From assembly GCA_004194705.1 (NCBI GenBank), contig SADC01000098.1:310001-374000 (forward strand): 64,000 nucleotides of DNA. Reading direction: 5' to 3'. Each line of letters starts with the position of its first letter. Within the stretch, counting starts at the first letter, position 1. This stretch comes from Ditylenchus dipsaci (Eukaryota; Nematoda; Chromadorea; Rhabditida; Anguinidae). Under the pieces are notes generated by a model, which was given only the letters and a program-made list of their open reading frames with translations, was not told where the DNA came from and did no database searches. This document shows positions 57,601-64,000 of the stretch, in pieces. The position numbers were made by a program, and so were the translations under genes.

Positions 57601-59664
57601 GCTTCCTATTGAATTAGGTTGCCTGCCGAAGGCAGGCAGGTAAAAAATCTAGAAAGTCAAAATTTTCGATGGAAAGTATTCGGACCTGAATGAATACAAA
57701 TTTTATTATAAAACAGTAACATATTGATACATTTCATTTTATAATTTCAAAATATGGAACTTTAAAATCGGGGCCCAATGCGTGGTAACGGTCCTATCGA
57801 GCACTGGTCTACCTTGCACCTAAGGCTAAGCCTAAGTGAAAAAATTTCAAAAAACATGCGGTGGGACTAAATAAATTGAAAACTAATTTTTAAACTGTAC
57901 CCAATCGCTGTACCCAACCGCAATTGTACCCAACCGCTGTACCCAATCACAATTGTACCCAACGCTGTACCCAATCACAATGTGTACCCAATCGCTGGGC
58001 AGTCGTTTCAGTCATTACAAAGTACGCTGAGCACCTAATTTTAGCTAGGACAAAATGATTTGATCGCAGATTTGACCAGATTTTTGAAATCCCAGTTGTC
58101 GATCTCGATAGGGGTAAATATGCTCAATAAACGGATATGGAACGGAAAAAGAGCACTTTCTATATGTAAAATTGTGTTTTCTCATAAGAGTAGCTATGAA
58201 AAGTATGATCTGCTGAAAAATCTAGCAAAACAGGACGAAAATGACAAAATTTTGATTTTGGTACTAGAAATAAGTATTTTGGTACTAGATTTAAGTATTA
58301 TCCCCCTAAAAAATGTCGTTTAATTTGGAATTAAGCGGTTTCGATGCAGAGCCAGGGCTCTGCGCGGGTCGGTTTTGGTCGACCCGGGACGCTGCTTAAC
58401 TATAAAAGCCCGGCCCGGAAGGGTGTCGGCCCAGCCCGAAAAGCCCGGAAAATTTTCGAACATCGGTTCACAAAAAAATTTTCTCGAAATTTTTTTAATT
58501 GTTGTTAAATTCACATTTTTAACTAAACATGCTTCGTATATTTACATCAGCAGCATGTATTATAGATTTTTAATTGGGTGACACTGAGTATTTAGGTGTG
58601 CAGGCTGTAGTCCTCATGTATGTCTTCAGGAAATACTACCCAGGTTTTCAAGTAGTCTTACCTATACACGAGTGGTGGATGTTGAATGATCGCTGAGTTG
58701 CCACGGTATAATAATAAAATACTCTTTACAATGGTCACTTTCTAACCAGTGCTGTAAATGGCACCGGCCGCACCGGCACCGCCGGTGCCCGGTGCCGAAA
58801 TTTTAGAGGTCGGTGCCCGGTGCGGTGTCCGATGCCAAAATTTTCCAGGCCGGTGCCCGGCGCGGTGCCGAAACTCCAAAATTTGCAGCATTGTTTCTAA
58901 CCAATAAAAATGCTGCTAAATAAATTTTCTATACATCGGGCCGAGAGATTTTAGGCCCGGCCCAGAGAGGAAGCGGCCCGGCCCAGGCCGGCCCGTGCCA
59001 GCCCTGTGCAGAACCACATACGGAAAGGAGATGGGAGAAAGGAGACCCTATCTTTGAATAGGCATACCAGCGCGTTACAGTGGCAATTTTAAATTCTCGA
59101 AAGCGGGGACCAGCTATATTCAAACGCGAATTTTTTTTAAATACAAATTTGTCATTTTATATAAAAAGGTAGGCGACGTGTTGGAACCGAACCCGATCAC
59201 AGTCTGACAACGTCATCACTTACTTTTCAAAAATCACTTACTTTTTCTATAATAGCAGCAAAGTTAGGGTCAGGTCTGAATGGATCTTTCTTCGACAGCA
59301 AAATATTGCAAGTAGGGCAAGTCTTCAGACCTCCAGATGCCTGTTTGTGTATGCAGTTGGAGCAGAAGCGGTGCAAACATGTCTAAAATTTTATTTCAAT
59401 GTCCAAAATTTTAAGTCAGACCAAGTAAACCTTGACAAGCACTGGATCGCGCATTAACTCCTTGCACAAAGAGCAACGCAATCCATCTTCGAATTTATGG
59501 AGTGAATGGATATCAGTAATGAATTGAGGTGTTTGGGATGGTTGATTTGTATGAAGTGGTATTGTTGGCGTGCTTCCTGAGGAATTATTGACTGATAAAG
59601 CACTACTGCTAATACTACTGCTTGCTCTGGGCGCCATATCTAACTCTATTTTGCCTCGGCTCAT
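36682..59664 (-). CDS. Polycomb RING1/RNF2-type E3 ubiquitin ligase
   Basis: In animals this protein is the catalytic subunit of Polycomb repressive complex 1 and ubiquitinates histone H2A. Exon 59664-59431 gives MSRGKIELD, a Ser/Thr/Pro-rich leader, then LRCSLCKELMRDPVLVK. Exon 59382-59242 gives TCLHRFCSNC, TCPTC and SKKDPFRPDPNFAAIIEK, the RING zinc ligands followed by the RPDPNF motif diagnostic of RING1/RNF2. Later exons assigned by phase and order: 42910-42850, 42795-42421 (Ser/Pro/Asn-rich linker), 40171-39908 (REVYVELVLWPDSS, like the start of the RAWUL domain) and 36933-36682 (C-terminal, stop TGA). Still missing: the exon just after the RING and one in mid RAWUL. The 40171-39908 exon needs a one-base frame change before REVYVELVLW. 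The RING part is near certain; linking the 36-43 kb exons to it is inference (about 65%). Confidence 0.75.
37420..37760. repeat. Foldback with cattggcgaaa words
   Basis: Left half: cgccaatgaaactttcgcc and further cgccaat words at intervals of 15-20 bases. Right half: the mirrored string ttggcgaaaacataccattg, cattggcgaaagtttcattg and so on. Ends gggcgtaatcgttccgcc and its mirror ggcgaaacgatcacgccc. Five words per arm, same order mirrored. Confidence 0.8.
38115..38538. repeat. CAGTCGACGCTCCCAATAACA foldback, best member of its family
   Basis: 424 bases, TA-flanked. The arms are almost perfect mirror images to a centre near 38330 (word attaacatacacc). The interior carries gttcgttcccgcctagggtc, tcggcaaaatcggaatcctt and gcgaccagactgtcaaaac. 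The high arm identity suggests recent activity or gene conversion. Confidence 0.85.
38959..39643. repeat. Large foldback with poly-C ends and a GC hairpin centre
   Basis: Ends ctactggcttata plus a C run, mirrored as a G run plus tataagccagtag. The arms (about 160-330 bases) share gggattatgggctgtattgg and its mirror. The centre (39262-39300) is a strong GC hairpin (gcgcccccttcggggcgc) flanked by atgtctaaggtaagtgtgtg on one side. A fragment of the end recurs at 39660-39710. Confidence 0.8.
40922..41320. repeat. Foldback with gcatccgc and cggaatcggaa words, two layers
   Basis: Outer layer: gcgctcacaacgcg, gcatccgcttccgcatgcgg and a mirrored right edge (ggtgagcacgcatccgcata). Inner layer (41048-41302): gggttgcaccggaagtc to acttccggtgcacccct, filled with cggaatcggaaatcgg runs. 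The inner element looks inserted into the outer one. A trace of the outer word (gatgcggac) is near 42356. Confidence 0.7.
41343..41520 (+). CDS. Candidate terminal exon with a membrane segment
   Basis: A good acceptor (tttcatttccag) precedes an in-phase frame reading FNTPITVLNIKVGQPIVVRK, then KMYYIFFGIFELSTLVGGFYV (hydrophobic) and GIFRASVN before the stop at 41518-41520. The string looks coding, but I found no upstream partner exon and the phase does not fit the tetraspanin donor at 34625. It may be the last exon of an unrecognised plus-strand gene inside the RING1 intron, or a captured fragment. Confidence 0.35.
41838..42150. repeat. Foldback with aatgtaaatgtaaatg words
   Basis: Left: tgtaagtgtaaatgttttgg, cattcacacttacatttacc, aatgtaaatgtaaatgc. 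Right: catttacattcgtattgtga, then agtaaatgcgaagg and ttacatttacatt. The flank phrase aagaagcagggctaca recurs at 42268 and 47490. Confidence 0.55.
43428..43562. repeat. Tandem repeat of about 34 bases
   Basis: About four units of aaattctgaaatagtagaaa followed by atgtcgcgcgac. Two more units, partly inverted, are at 44975-45065, showing that the array is part of a dispersed element. Confidence 0.7.
43564..43860. repeat. Second copy of the gggtctgcaggcgc repeat
   Basis: Matches 25908-26420 (gggtctgcaggcgcttatc, cgggcactattcctgtgg, tcatccaccctacctgt, ccagggtgtacgtta, then tttgactgtagagat). The long tcgcctaccc array of the other copy is reduced to a trace here. Confidence 0.65.
44165..44640. repeat. 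Copy of the GC-hairpin element
   Basis: Contains gtgtctaaggtatgtgggtg, the hairpin (ccctgcgccccgaagggtcgcaggg, 44386-44410), the mirror cacttaccttagacatgat, and atgcatatagagtc. It shares the attcgactttttgccttggg edge with 60751-61709. Confidence 0.7.
45070..45182. repeat. tRNA-like B-box repeat, one copy
   Basis: The phrases acttggtttctaacaaaacc, acatcgagatgcgaatattt and aggttcgattcccggtgggt are found inverted at about 51290-51390. The exact B box is at 45151-45161; no cloverleaf can be drawn. Confidence 0.55.
46003..46400. repeat. Foldback with ttgcgcaaa words
   Basis: The left end carries eight words of the form aaattgcgcaaa (46011-46110) and the right end eight or more mirrored ones (46255-46390). 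Ends gccgacgattgcgcaaaatc and its mirror. The spacing of words is about 12-16 bases. Nested in 45427-47110. Confidence 0.85.
46480..46745. repeat. Degenerate minisatellite
   Basis: Irregular 14-18 base units around gtacctaggtgagagtatcc and ggtatccaggt. Same family of strings as 8395-8600 and 60660-60740. Confidence 0.5.
48103..50419 (+). pseudogene. BED/hAT transposase, decayed
   Basis: Starts MEDSPATKRAKRRGKVSALG, spliced in phase at 48160/48198 to a BED-type zinc finger region (VCKQVGCRAILRK, ...HMKLH). After a stop at about 48541 other frames continue the hAT order: FMPSRNTMSKRIDIKLD, LTLDFAKNN..., AVTAYFIDNNW, KIFVTTDEGSNV, ETRWMSYYNMV and, after an inserted foldback, the C-terminal dimerisation block FPRLSYLAKLVFG, ASSSPSESVFKEL and NRLDPRRVASLIQL, with the stop at 50417. 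Stops and frame changes between blocks show that it is not a functional enzyme as it stands. The final stop codon is supplied by the end of the MITE at 50414. Confidence 0.85.
49672..49858. repeat. Near-perfect foldback inside the transposase
   Basis: Ends aaggaccatggtttttgcgc and its mirror, with a mirrored interior gaattggcgggggaca and gtctctcactgtactctt. 187 bases, very high arm identity, so recent. Related in layout to 18083-18437. Confidence 0.85.
50414..50648. repeat. CGCTAGTAGCGAATA MITE, second copy
   Basis: Ends cgctagtagcgaata plus C run and the mirror (G run, gtattcgctactagcg). The interior is the reverse complement of 6919-7155. It abuts the last codons of the hAT transposase. 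Confidence 0.8.
50931..51081. repeat. TACCGTATTTCTCTATTAATG MITE
   Basis: Ends taccgtatttctctattaat and the mirror. The word gggttcattattagagag is repeated at the right. The shortest clear TACCGTATT member, inserted in the hAT element. Confidence 0.75.
51260..51495. repeat. Inverted copy of the B-box repeat joined to a CCCTTTAA end
   Basis: Contains the mirror of 45070-45182 (cactgggaatcgcacttgag, aaaatattcgcatctcgatg, gttttgttagaaacc) followed by gaactcccgggcaccacctc and gggcatgcccctttaag, which match the right half of 55779-56016. A composite of two repeat families. Confidence 0.5.
51519..53449. repeat. Element with attggtattggg words at both ends
   Basis: Flanks aatttatagagatggg (left) and cccatctctaataattta (right) are inverted. 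Inside the left end attggtattggga is repeated about eight times in 51545-51665; similar words occur at 53358-53420. It contains an open, coding-like stretch at 52100-52440 (for example KREHGALSRRVNAGAVFSYR) that I could not identify, and the nested foldback 52468-52921. Confidence 0.5.
52468..52921. mobile_element. Foldback with tttacgccctcaaa words and a 10-base target duplication
   Basis: Starts ggctataagtggtttacgcc and ends with the mirror of ggctaaaattgatttacgcc. The word ttacgccctcaaa occurs three times per arm. Arms of about 200 bases are nearly identical. The identical decamer tatactcaaa flanks both sides (52458-52467 and 52922-52931), fitting a Mutator-like or hAT-like insertion. No coding capacity. 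Confidence 0.85.
53583..55687 (+). CDS. Protein tyrosine phosphatase-like protein, signature loop altered
   Basis: Exons: 53583-53624, 53678-53824, 53874-54043, 54100-54379, 54427-about 54535, about 54592-54746, 54794-54926, 54970-55170, 55222-55247, 55304-55467 and 55526-55687 (stop TAA). The first 170 or so residues form an unrecognised, probably helical region. The PTP domain follows: ARNRS, SRVKL, DFIHANFV, ILTQAPLPQTVSDFWRMVWQ, VQHWQWDWKDYTDFHWP (WPD-loop position) and VVQCMDGCGKSGTLVLIE. The active-site Cys is present, but the canonical HCxxxxxR(S/T) has Gln for His and Lys for the phosphate-binding Arg, so it is probably a pseudophosphatase. It ends AYRTVLHWMEPFI...SIKL. The join near 54535/54592 is unclear: a phase-correct GT-AG intron loses the ARNRS motif. 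All other joins are in phase. It lies inside a RING1 intron on the opposite strand. Compact layout like nematode cytosolic PTPs. Confidence 0.88.
55779..56016. repeat. CTTAAAGGGGCATGCC foldback
   Basis: Ends cttaaaggggcatgccacgc and the mirror. The arms share gtggtgcccgggaattc and ggatttttcaacttggtttc; the centre is near 55900. Starts about 90 bases after the phosphatase stop and could form the 3' end of its transcript. Confidence 0.75.
56017..57085. other. Non-coding stretch, no clear feature
   Basis: AT-rich; the string tacccgtgacgctttttta/tacccgtgacgct is repeated once near 56652-56682. No supported gene or element boundary. Confidence 0.4.
57086..58005. repeat. Foldback with gattgggtaca and gcatttgggcacc words
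   Basis: Left edge: gcgattgggtacacattgtg, with six words of gattgggtaca type to 57175. Right edge: mirrored tacccaatcgctgtacccaa to about 58000. Inside both arms is the ttaggcttagccttaggtgc phrase. On the left, an eight-unit run of cgcatttgggcacc (57290-57395) follows; the right arm has only one related word (gggcccaatgcg). The cacgcatttgggccgcat and tgtacccccaaagggtcagc words (57490-57600) add further layers. Confidence 0.8.
58335..59000. repeat. GC-rich foldback with cggcccg and cggtgcccggtg words
   Basis: 58380-58460 and 58935-59000 carry mirrored runs of agcccggcccgg type. Between them 58765-58870 is a separate cluster of ccggtgcccggtgcgg words. The rest is AT-rich, so the GC content is confined to the words. 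Confidence 0.6.
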
Positions 59665-60750
59665 TGGTCAAAGTGAATGGGTAGCGAAATTAACATCACC
59701 CTGCAGATTAGTCGATTTGTCCTGTTGTATCTAAATTCGGCTAAACTTTGATGTTGTTATCAAGCCAAAACAGTTGCGGTGGTTTCTCGGGATGGTGTGC
59801 CAAGGACGATAAAGTAATTGATGGGCTCCGTAAAATGTTACTACGCATTTTGGATTTATGTTTTGGAACCCACTTTTATTTCGAAAACCTATGTCATCTC
59901 TCACCGGAAATTTCGCAAACTTGCGCAACATAAATGTGTGTAATCACAAAAGTATGAGATTGTGTGATTGTACTCTACAATCGATTCTCAATCTCTATAT
60001 AGTATTTGGGACGAAGGAGGTCACGCTATTTCTGAATCTATCGTTTTACAGCCCAATTTTCAGCCATTTTTTGCAAACTTATGTTGGATATCTTTCCGAA
60101 ACCCTAAAATTTAACATCTAAGATCTCTTTTAAGCAGAAACCGTAAAATTAAAGGACTGTGAAACTTGATAAGCACAGCGATTTGCTGAATTCGAATTCG
60201 CGCGGGACCACCCTAATTTTGTCCATAATGTTTCCGAATTTATTTTTTGTGTGAATTGAAAATTCGAATGCTATTTATAAGTGAATTTTTAGTACTGATT
60301 CGTATAAGTAGTTACGGCGCAGTGAAAGTAAGATAAGTCGTCTGATCTGGCAATGTTGAGCAACGTTGGGGTCGACTAGTAAACTGTTCTATATGTTTTG
60401 AAACGTAAAAGCCAAAGTGCATTATCATTTACCATTTCCTACGTTATCATTTCCCACGTTGAAATCAGTAAAAAAACAAAAAAAAAATGGGCGGAAAAAT
60501 GCAAACATTTTCGAACTTGTGACCATGGTGCGTGAATTTTCACTTGATTTTTCATTTTTTTCATGTCACAGGTTCGATATCATCTGCCTGCATGTTTTAT
60601 TTTTTAGATTCTTGAAAAATACTATCCAGTTGGTTTGAGTAACCTTTAGAGGGCTTAAAGCACCATCCTGATAGTCAGAGCAGCATACAAGTGGTTTGGG
60701 TACCATCCAGGTGGTTAGAGCCTATCCGGATAATGCAAGCAATATTTGAC
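59665..60750 (-). other. Region upstream of RING1
   Basis: Expected to hold the RING1 promoter; nothing specific is visible. A phrase (ttgagcaacgttggggtcgac, near 60355) resembles 18275-18302. From 60655 to 60740 there are accatccaggtggttagagc type repeats. Confidence 0.35.
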
Positions 60751-61709
60751 CCTAGTAGCGAATATCCCCCCCCCCAACAAATTTTTTTTCAAAATCAGGT
60801 TTTAACCATTTCTTAGTAATTCTTATGCACTGAAAACGATAAAAAAGTTGTTTTCGGGCATTTTCTGACCTAAAAAGTTAATTTTTGGAAAAAAAATTTT
60901 TTGACCAAAATTCGACTTTTTGCCTTGGGAGACCAAGGTATTCTACCTCGTTTTGTCACTGGAGCTAGGCAAAAAGAGTCTCCATATGCATTTTATGATC
61001 AAGAGTCCTGCTCGGAATTATGTCTAAGGTAAGTGAGTGCGCGCATCTCTAACTCTCAAGCCCCTGCGCCCCCGAAGGGCAGTAAAAAAAATACGAACAC
61101 CGAAGGGGGCGCAGGGGACTTGAGAGTTAGAGATGCGCGCACTCACTTACCTTAGACATAATTCCGAGCAGGACTCTTGATCATAAAATGCATATGGAGA
61201 CTCTTTTTGCCTAGCTCCAGTGACAAAACGAGGTAGAATACCTTGGTCCCCAAGGCAAAAAGTCGAATTTTGGTCAAAAAATTTTTTTTCCAAAAATCAA
61301 CTTTTTAGTTTTTTTGGCTGAATCCACCTTCGGGGGCGCAGGGGGCTTGGGGCTTGGAGTTCAGATGCGCACACCCACATACCTTAGACACAAATCACTC
61401 GAAAGTGACTCTGGATGCATGAAAAAGCATACCAGAGTTTCTTTATGAAGTAGGCCACAGCTAACAAAACTATGTTCAAATCCCATCTTTTTAGGACTCT
61501 AGGTACCATTTTCAGGTAGAATACCTAGGTCCCCCAAGGCAAAAAGTCGAATTTTGGTCAAAATTTTTTTTCCAAAAATCAACTTTTTAGCTCAGAAAAT
61601 GCCCGAAAACACTTTTTTTATCGTTTTCAGCGCATAAGAATTACTTAGAAATGGTTAAAACCTGATTTTGAAAAAAATTTGTTGGGGGAGGGGTATTCGC
61701 TATTAGCGC
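60751..61709. repeat. 960-base foldback combining CGAATA poly-C ends with GC-hairpin interiors
   Basis: Ends cctagtagcgaatat plus C run and the mirrored G run plus gtattcgctattagcg. The arms share aaaatcaggttttaaccatt and gttttcgggcattttctgac. The interior holds two copies of the GC-hairpin element (about 60940-61215 and 61320-61470), each with gtctaaggtaagtg or its mirror. Confidence 0.8.
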
Positions 61710-62132
61710 CCAATATTTGGATGGTTTGGGTACCATCCAGGTGGTTCGGATACAATTTAGATGGTTCTGGTAGTATAAGGTGGATACTACCCTTAAATAG
61801 CCATTTAACTTGATGTCTGAAGGCAAATTTCAAATTTTGGTAACAAAAGATGAAAATGACGACTTTCCCTTCAAGACAACAACATGAAAACAATAAAAAA
61901 TATGTAAAAAATGACTCAAGTGCTGATCTGATATCTATGACCTTATGCTACTTTTAAAAATTAGGCAGCACACTTTTGCCGGATCAGGTAAATGCTTCTA
62001 GAAAATAGTCATGAGAAAAAATGATTGCTAGTCCCCGCCTTAATTGCAGTGTAACGCGCTGATATGCCCCTTCAAGTCCCTCCAAATTTGAGATGGTGGA
62101 TTTTATCCTGGATTTTTGGTAATTGTTTGTAT

Positions 62133-62373
62133 TAAAGGGGCATGCCCGTGCCCGACACGGAGAAAAGGCGGGGACCAGCATATATTTTTTTTCTCGGCAA
62201 ACTTTTAAATTTGTTCTTGTGTAGATTTTTTAAGTTTTCTGCCTGATTTTTAAAAGTACCGTAAGGTCATCAATATCAGATTTGACGCAAAACGATTGAA
62301 AAATGGAACGATTCAAAAAAAAATTGCTGGTCCCCGCCTTAACTTTTTGAAACGCACGGGCATCCCCCTTTAA
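62133..62373. repeat. TTAAAGGGGCATGCCCG MITE
   Basis: Ends ttaaaggggcatgcccgtgc and its mirror gcacgggcatccccctttaa. The interior shares aggtcatcaatatcagattt and gacgcaaaac with 28904-29108. Confidence 0.75.
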
Positions 62374-62689
62374 AGCCTAATTTTCGTACAGTTTTTGGAA
62401 ACTTACGTCAAATATCTGCGTGGAATCCTTAAATTTATTTACAGCTATTAAAAGCCGTTTTCTGTAATTTCGGACCAACATATGTTACCCCAATTTTTCA
62501 AAATTTTAGTTCTGATCTTATTTGAAAAAGTGGACAATTTTGAGTAAGTTTACTTTTTACAGAACGCGCATTTCATATTTAGATGCCGAGAGATTTGGCC
62601 AATTCAAAGTTTGACCGTGTCAAGATTTTGAAATATGGTAGTTTTCTCTCTTGATCGTACGGTTTTTGTTGTTTATGACAGCACTCTTA

Positions 62690-63990
62690 CCTCTTGCTCA
62701 CAGTCCTTGGTCAGGTCGAGGTCGTGGTCGAGGTCGATGTTGCTCACAATCCTTGGTCGAGGTCGTGGTCGATGTGTGCTTACAGTCAAAAAGCTCAAAT
62801 AAAACGATAGTAATTGATTAATTCAGTCCGAAAATGGCTTATTTCATCTTTCGTGAATGGTTTCAGGCCAAATAATAAGTGGTTGGTTTTGCCAAGACAT
62901 GGTGGTTGACCCATCTCACACTGCCCTAAACCGCTTCAAACCAGCCGTAACTACACTCGCAACTCCCTAAACCTAACGCGAGAATTTAAAGTTATTTTGC
63001 ACCCATAGGGATTCGGCCCAGCAACCTCATTTATGAGTATATGATGCACTATACCACCCTCTCTCCTTTTCAAGATCGCTCAGAACCCACTCCAGAGTGG
63101 CCAAAAGCAAAATAATTGGTTTTTGGGGGTTCACTAAAGAGGGTGAACTTTTCCTGAAAAATAGATTGAGCAGATCAGAATTCCAGTTCGATGGGCTTAA
63201 TCGCCCAAAATTTCAAATTGGGATGGTTTGGATGGTTATACTCAAACAGTCATTTCTGGCTTTGGGCCATCTTTTGATGGGTTCTCGGTAATTCTTACAG
63301 GAAGGGTATTGTTGTAAACAGTGTTTGGACTTTCAGAAAAGAGTCGTACTCGTACTTCGTACTGCTAAATTTCAACTGTCGTACTTCGTACTCGTACCTC
63401 GTACCACAAAAATTTTTGCTCGTACTTCGTACTCGTACTTTGTATAAAAACGGATTAGGTATTCAGGGAAAAATTTGAAAAAAAAATTTGCATTGTCTTT
63501 TTATTGAAAGGCATTAAGATCCGGCTTTTTGGTAGTAAAGCGCCAGGATTTGCTTTGTGATTTATAAATACTTGTATTTTAGTTCGTACATCGTACTCGT
63601 ACCTCTAATTTTCTTCTCGTACTTCGTACTCGTACCTCGTACCACAAAATTTTAAGCTCGTACATCGTACTCGTAATTCGTACCTCTTAAATTTCTTCTC
63701 GTACTTCGTACTCGTAGTACGAGTACGAGTACGTGTACGAGTACGAGTACGAAGTACGAGTACGAGGTCCAAACACTGGTTGTAAAGCTTTATTTAATCA
63801 TGGTCCAGGTTGCTGGTTCGAATCCCCTTAGGTGCGAAATTTATCAAAAACGTTGAAAAATCATGAAGCTACGAAACCTAGACCCTGGCTTGCAGCCCTT
63901 GGTCGAGGTCGTGGTCGAGGTCGATGGTGGTCACACTCATTGGTCGAGGTCGTGGTCGCGATCGATGTCACGGTCGAGGTCATCAGAACA
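62690..63990. repeat. Foldback with gtcgaggtcgtgg words and B boxes in both arms
   Basis: The left edge (62695-62790) and the right edge (63895-63990) both carry ggtcgaggtcgtggtcgagg runs in the same direction, while the inner parts pair inversely. A reverse B-box-like gctgggccgaatccctatgg is at about 63003-63022, and an exact B box (ggttcgaatcc) at 63815-63825. The centre holds the element 63340-63770. The window ends inside or just beyond this repeat. Confidence 0.5.
63340..63770. repeat. Foldback with cgtacttcgtactcgtacc words
   Basis: The word cgtactcgtacctcgtacc and variants occupy 63343-63440 and 63585-63735, ending in the mirrored run gagtacgagtacgaagtacg (63718-63760). Outer ends ccagtgtttggac (mirror) and gtgtttggactttcag. 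The spacer is 63440-63580. Confidence 0.75.
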
Positions 63991-64000
63991 AAAAAATTTG

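Overview
The window is nuclear DNA of an invertebrate animal, most likely a nematode. Coding exons are short and separated by 40-60 base GT-AG introns. Acceptors run ttttcag or tttttag, which matches the nematode consensus. The phosphatase gene resembles the compact cytosolic phosphatases that nematodes carry in large numbers. No ribosomal RNA, canonical tRNA, CRISPR array or bacterial-style operon is present. The nematode placement is an inference from gene structure (about 60% sure); animal origin is near certain.

Four host genes are supported by splice-consistent homology. (1) A lysosomal glucosylceramidase (GH30), minus strand, 2327-9051, in about ten exons with both catalytic glutamates. 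(2) A tetraspanin, plus strand, 25767-34633, whose nine exons join in phase to a 248-residue protein with the CCG and VPxSCC signatures. (3) A Polycomb RING1/RNF2-type E3 ligase, minus strand, 36682-59664: N-terminal RING exons at 59 kb, a Ser/Pro-rich linker at 42 kb and C-terminal RAWUL-like exons at 40 and 37 kb. (4) A protein tyrosine phosphatase, plus strand, 53583-55687, nested inside a RING1 intron, whose signature loop has lost the His and replaced the essential Arg with Lys. Weaker: a membrane-anchored small protein near 1555, an unidentified multi-exon gene between 12.8 and 22.3 kb whose frames repeatedly slip, and an isolated terminal exon at 41343-41520.

The rest is dominated by mobile DNA: a decayed Tc1-type element (22411-24146, complete long inverted repeats), a hAT element (47897-51247, matching terminal repeats, 8-base near-identical target duplication, broken BED/hAT transposase), and some forty foldback or MITE-like elements. 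The foldbacks are the outstanding feature. They belong to many families unrelated in sequence, yet share one layout: a terminal inverted repeat followed by several near-copies of a 10-22 base 'word', mirrored in the other arm. Examples of words are tatagtgacaccc, tttagtgtacac, ttgcgcaaa, gattgggtaca, tttacgccctcaaa, gcatttgggcacc, aaaagtgccttg, cattggcgaaa, gagttagagtta and cgtactcgtacttcgta. Several families also carry a tRNA-type B box (ggttcgannccc) inside each arm. Elements are inserted into each other, allowing relative dating.

Layout: 0-9 kb glucosylceramidase with repeat-filled introns; 9-12.8 kb repeats; 12.8-22.3 kb unidentified gene with repeats; 22.4-24.1 kb Tc1; 25.8-34.6 kb tetraspanin with a 6 kb repeat-packed first intron; 36.7-59.7 kb RING1 containing the hAT element, the phosphatase and many foldbacks; 59.7-64 kb repeats only.
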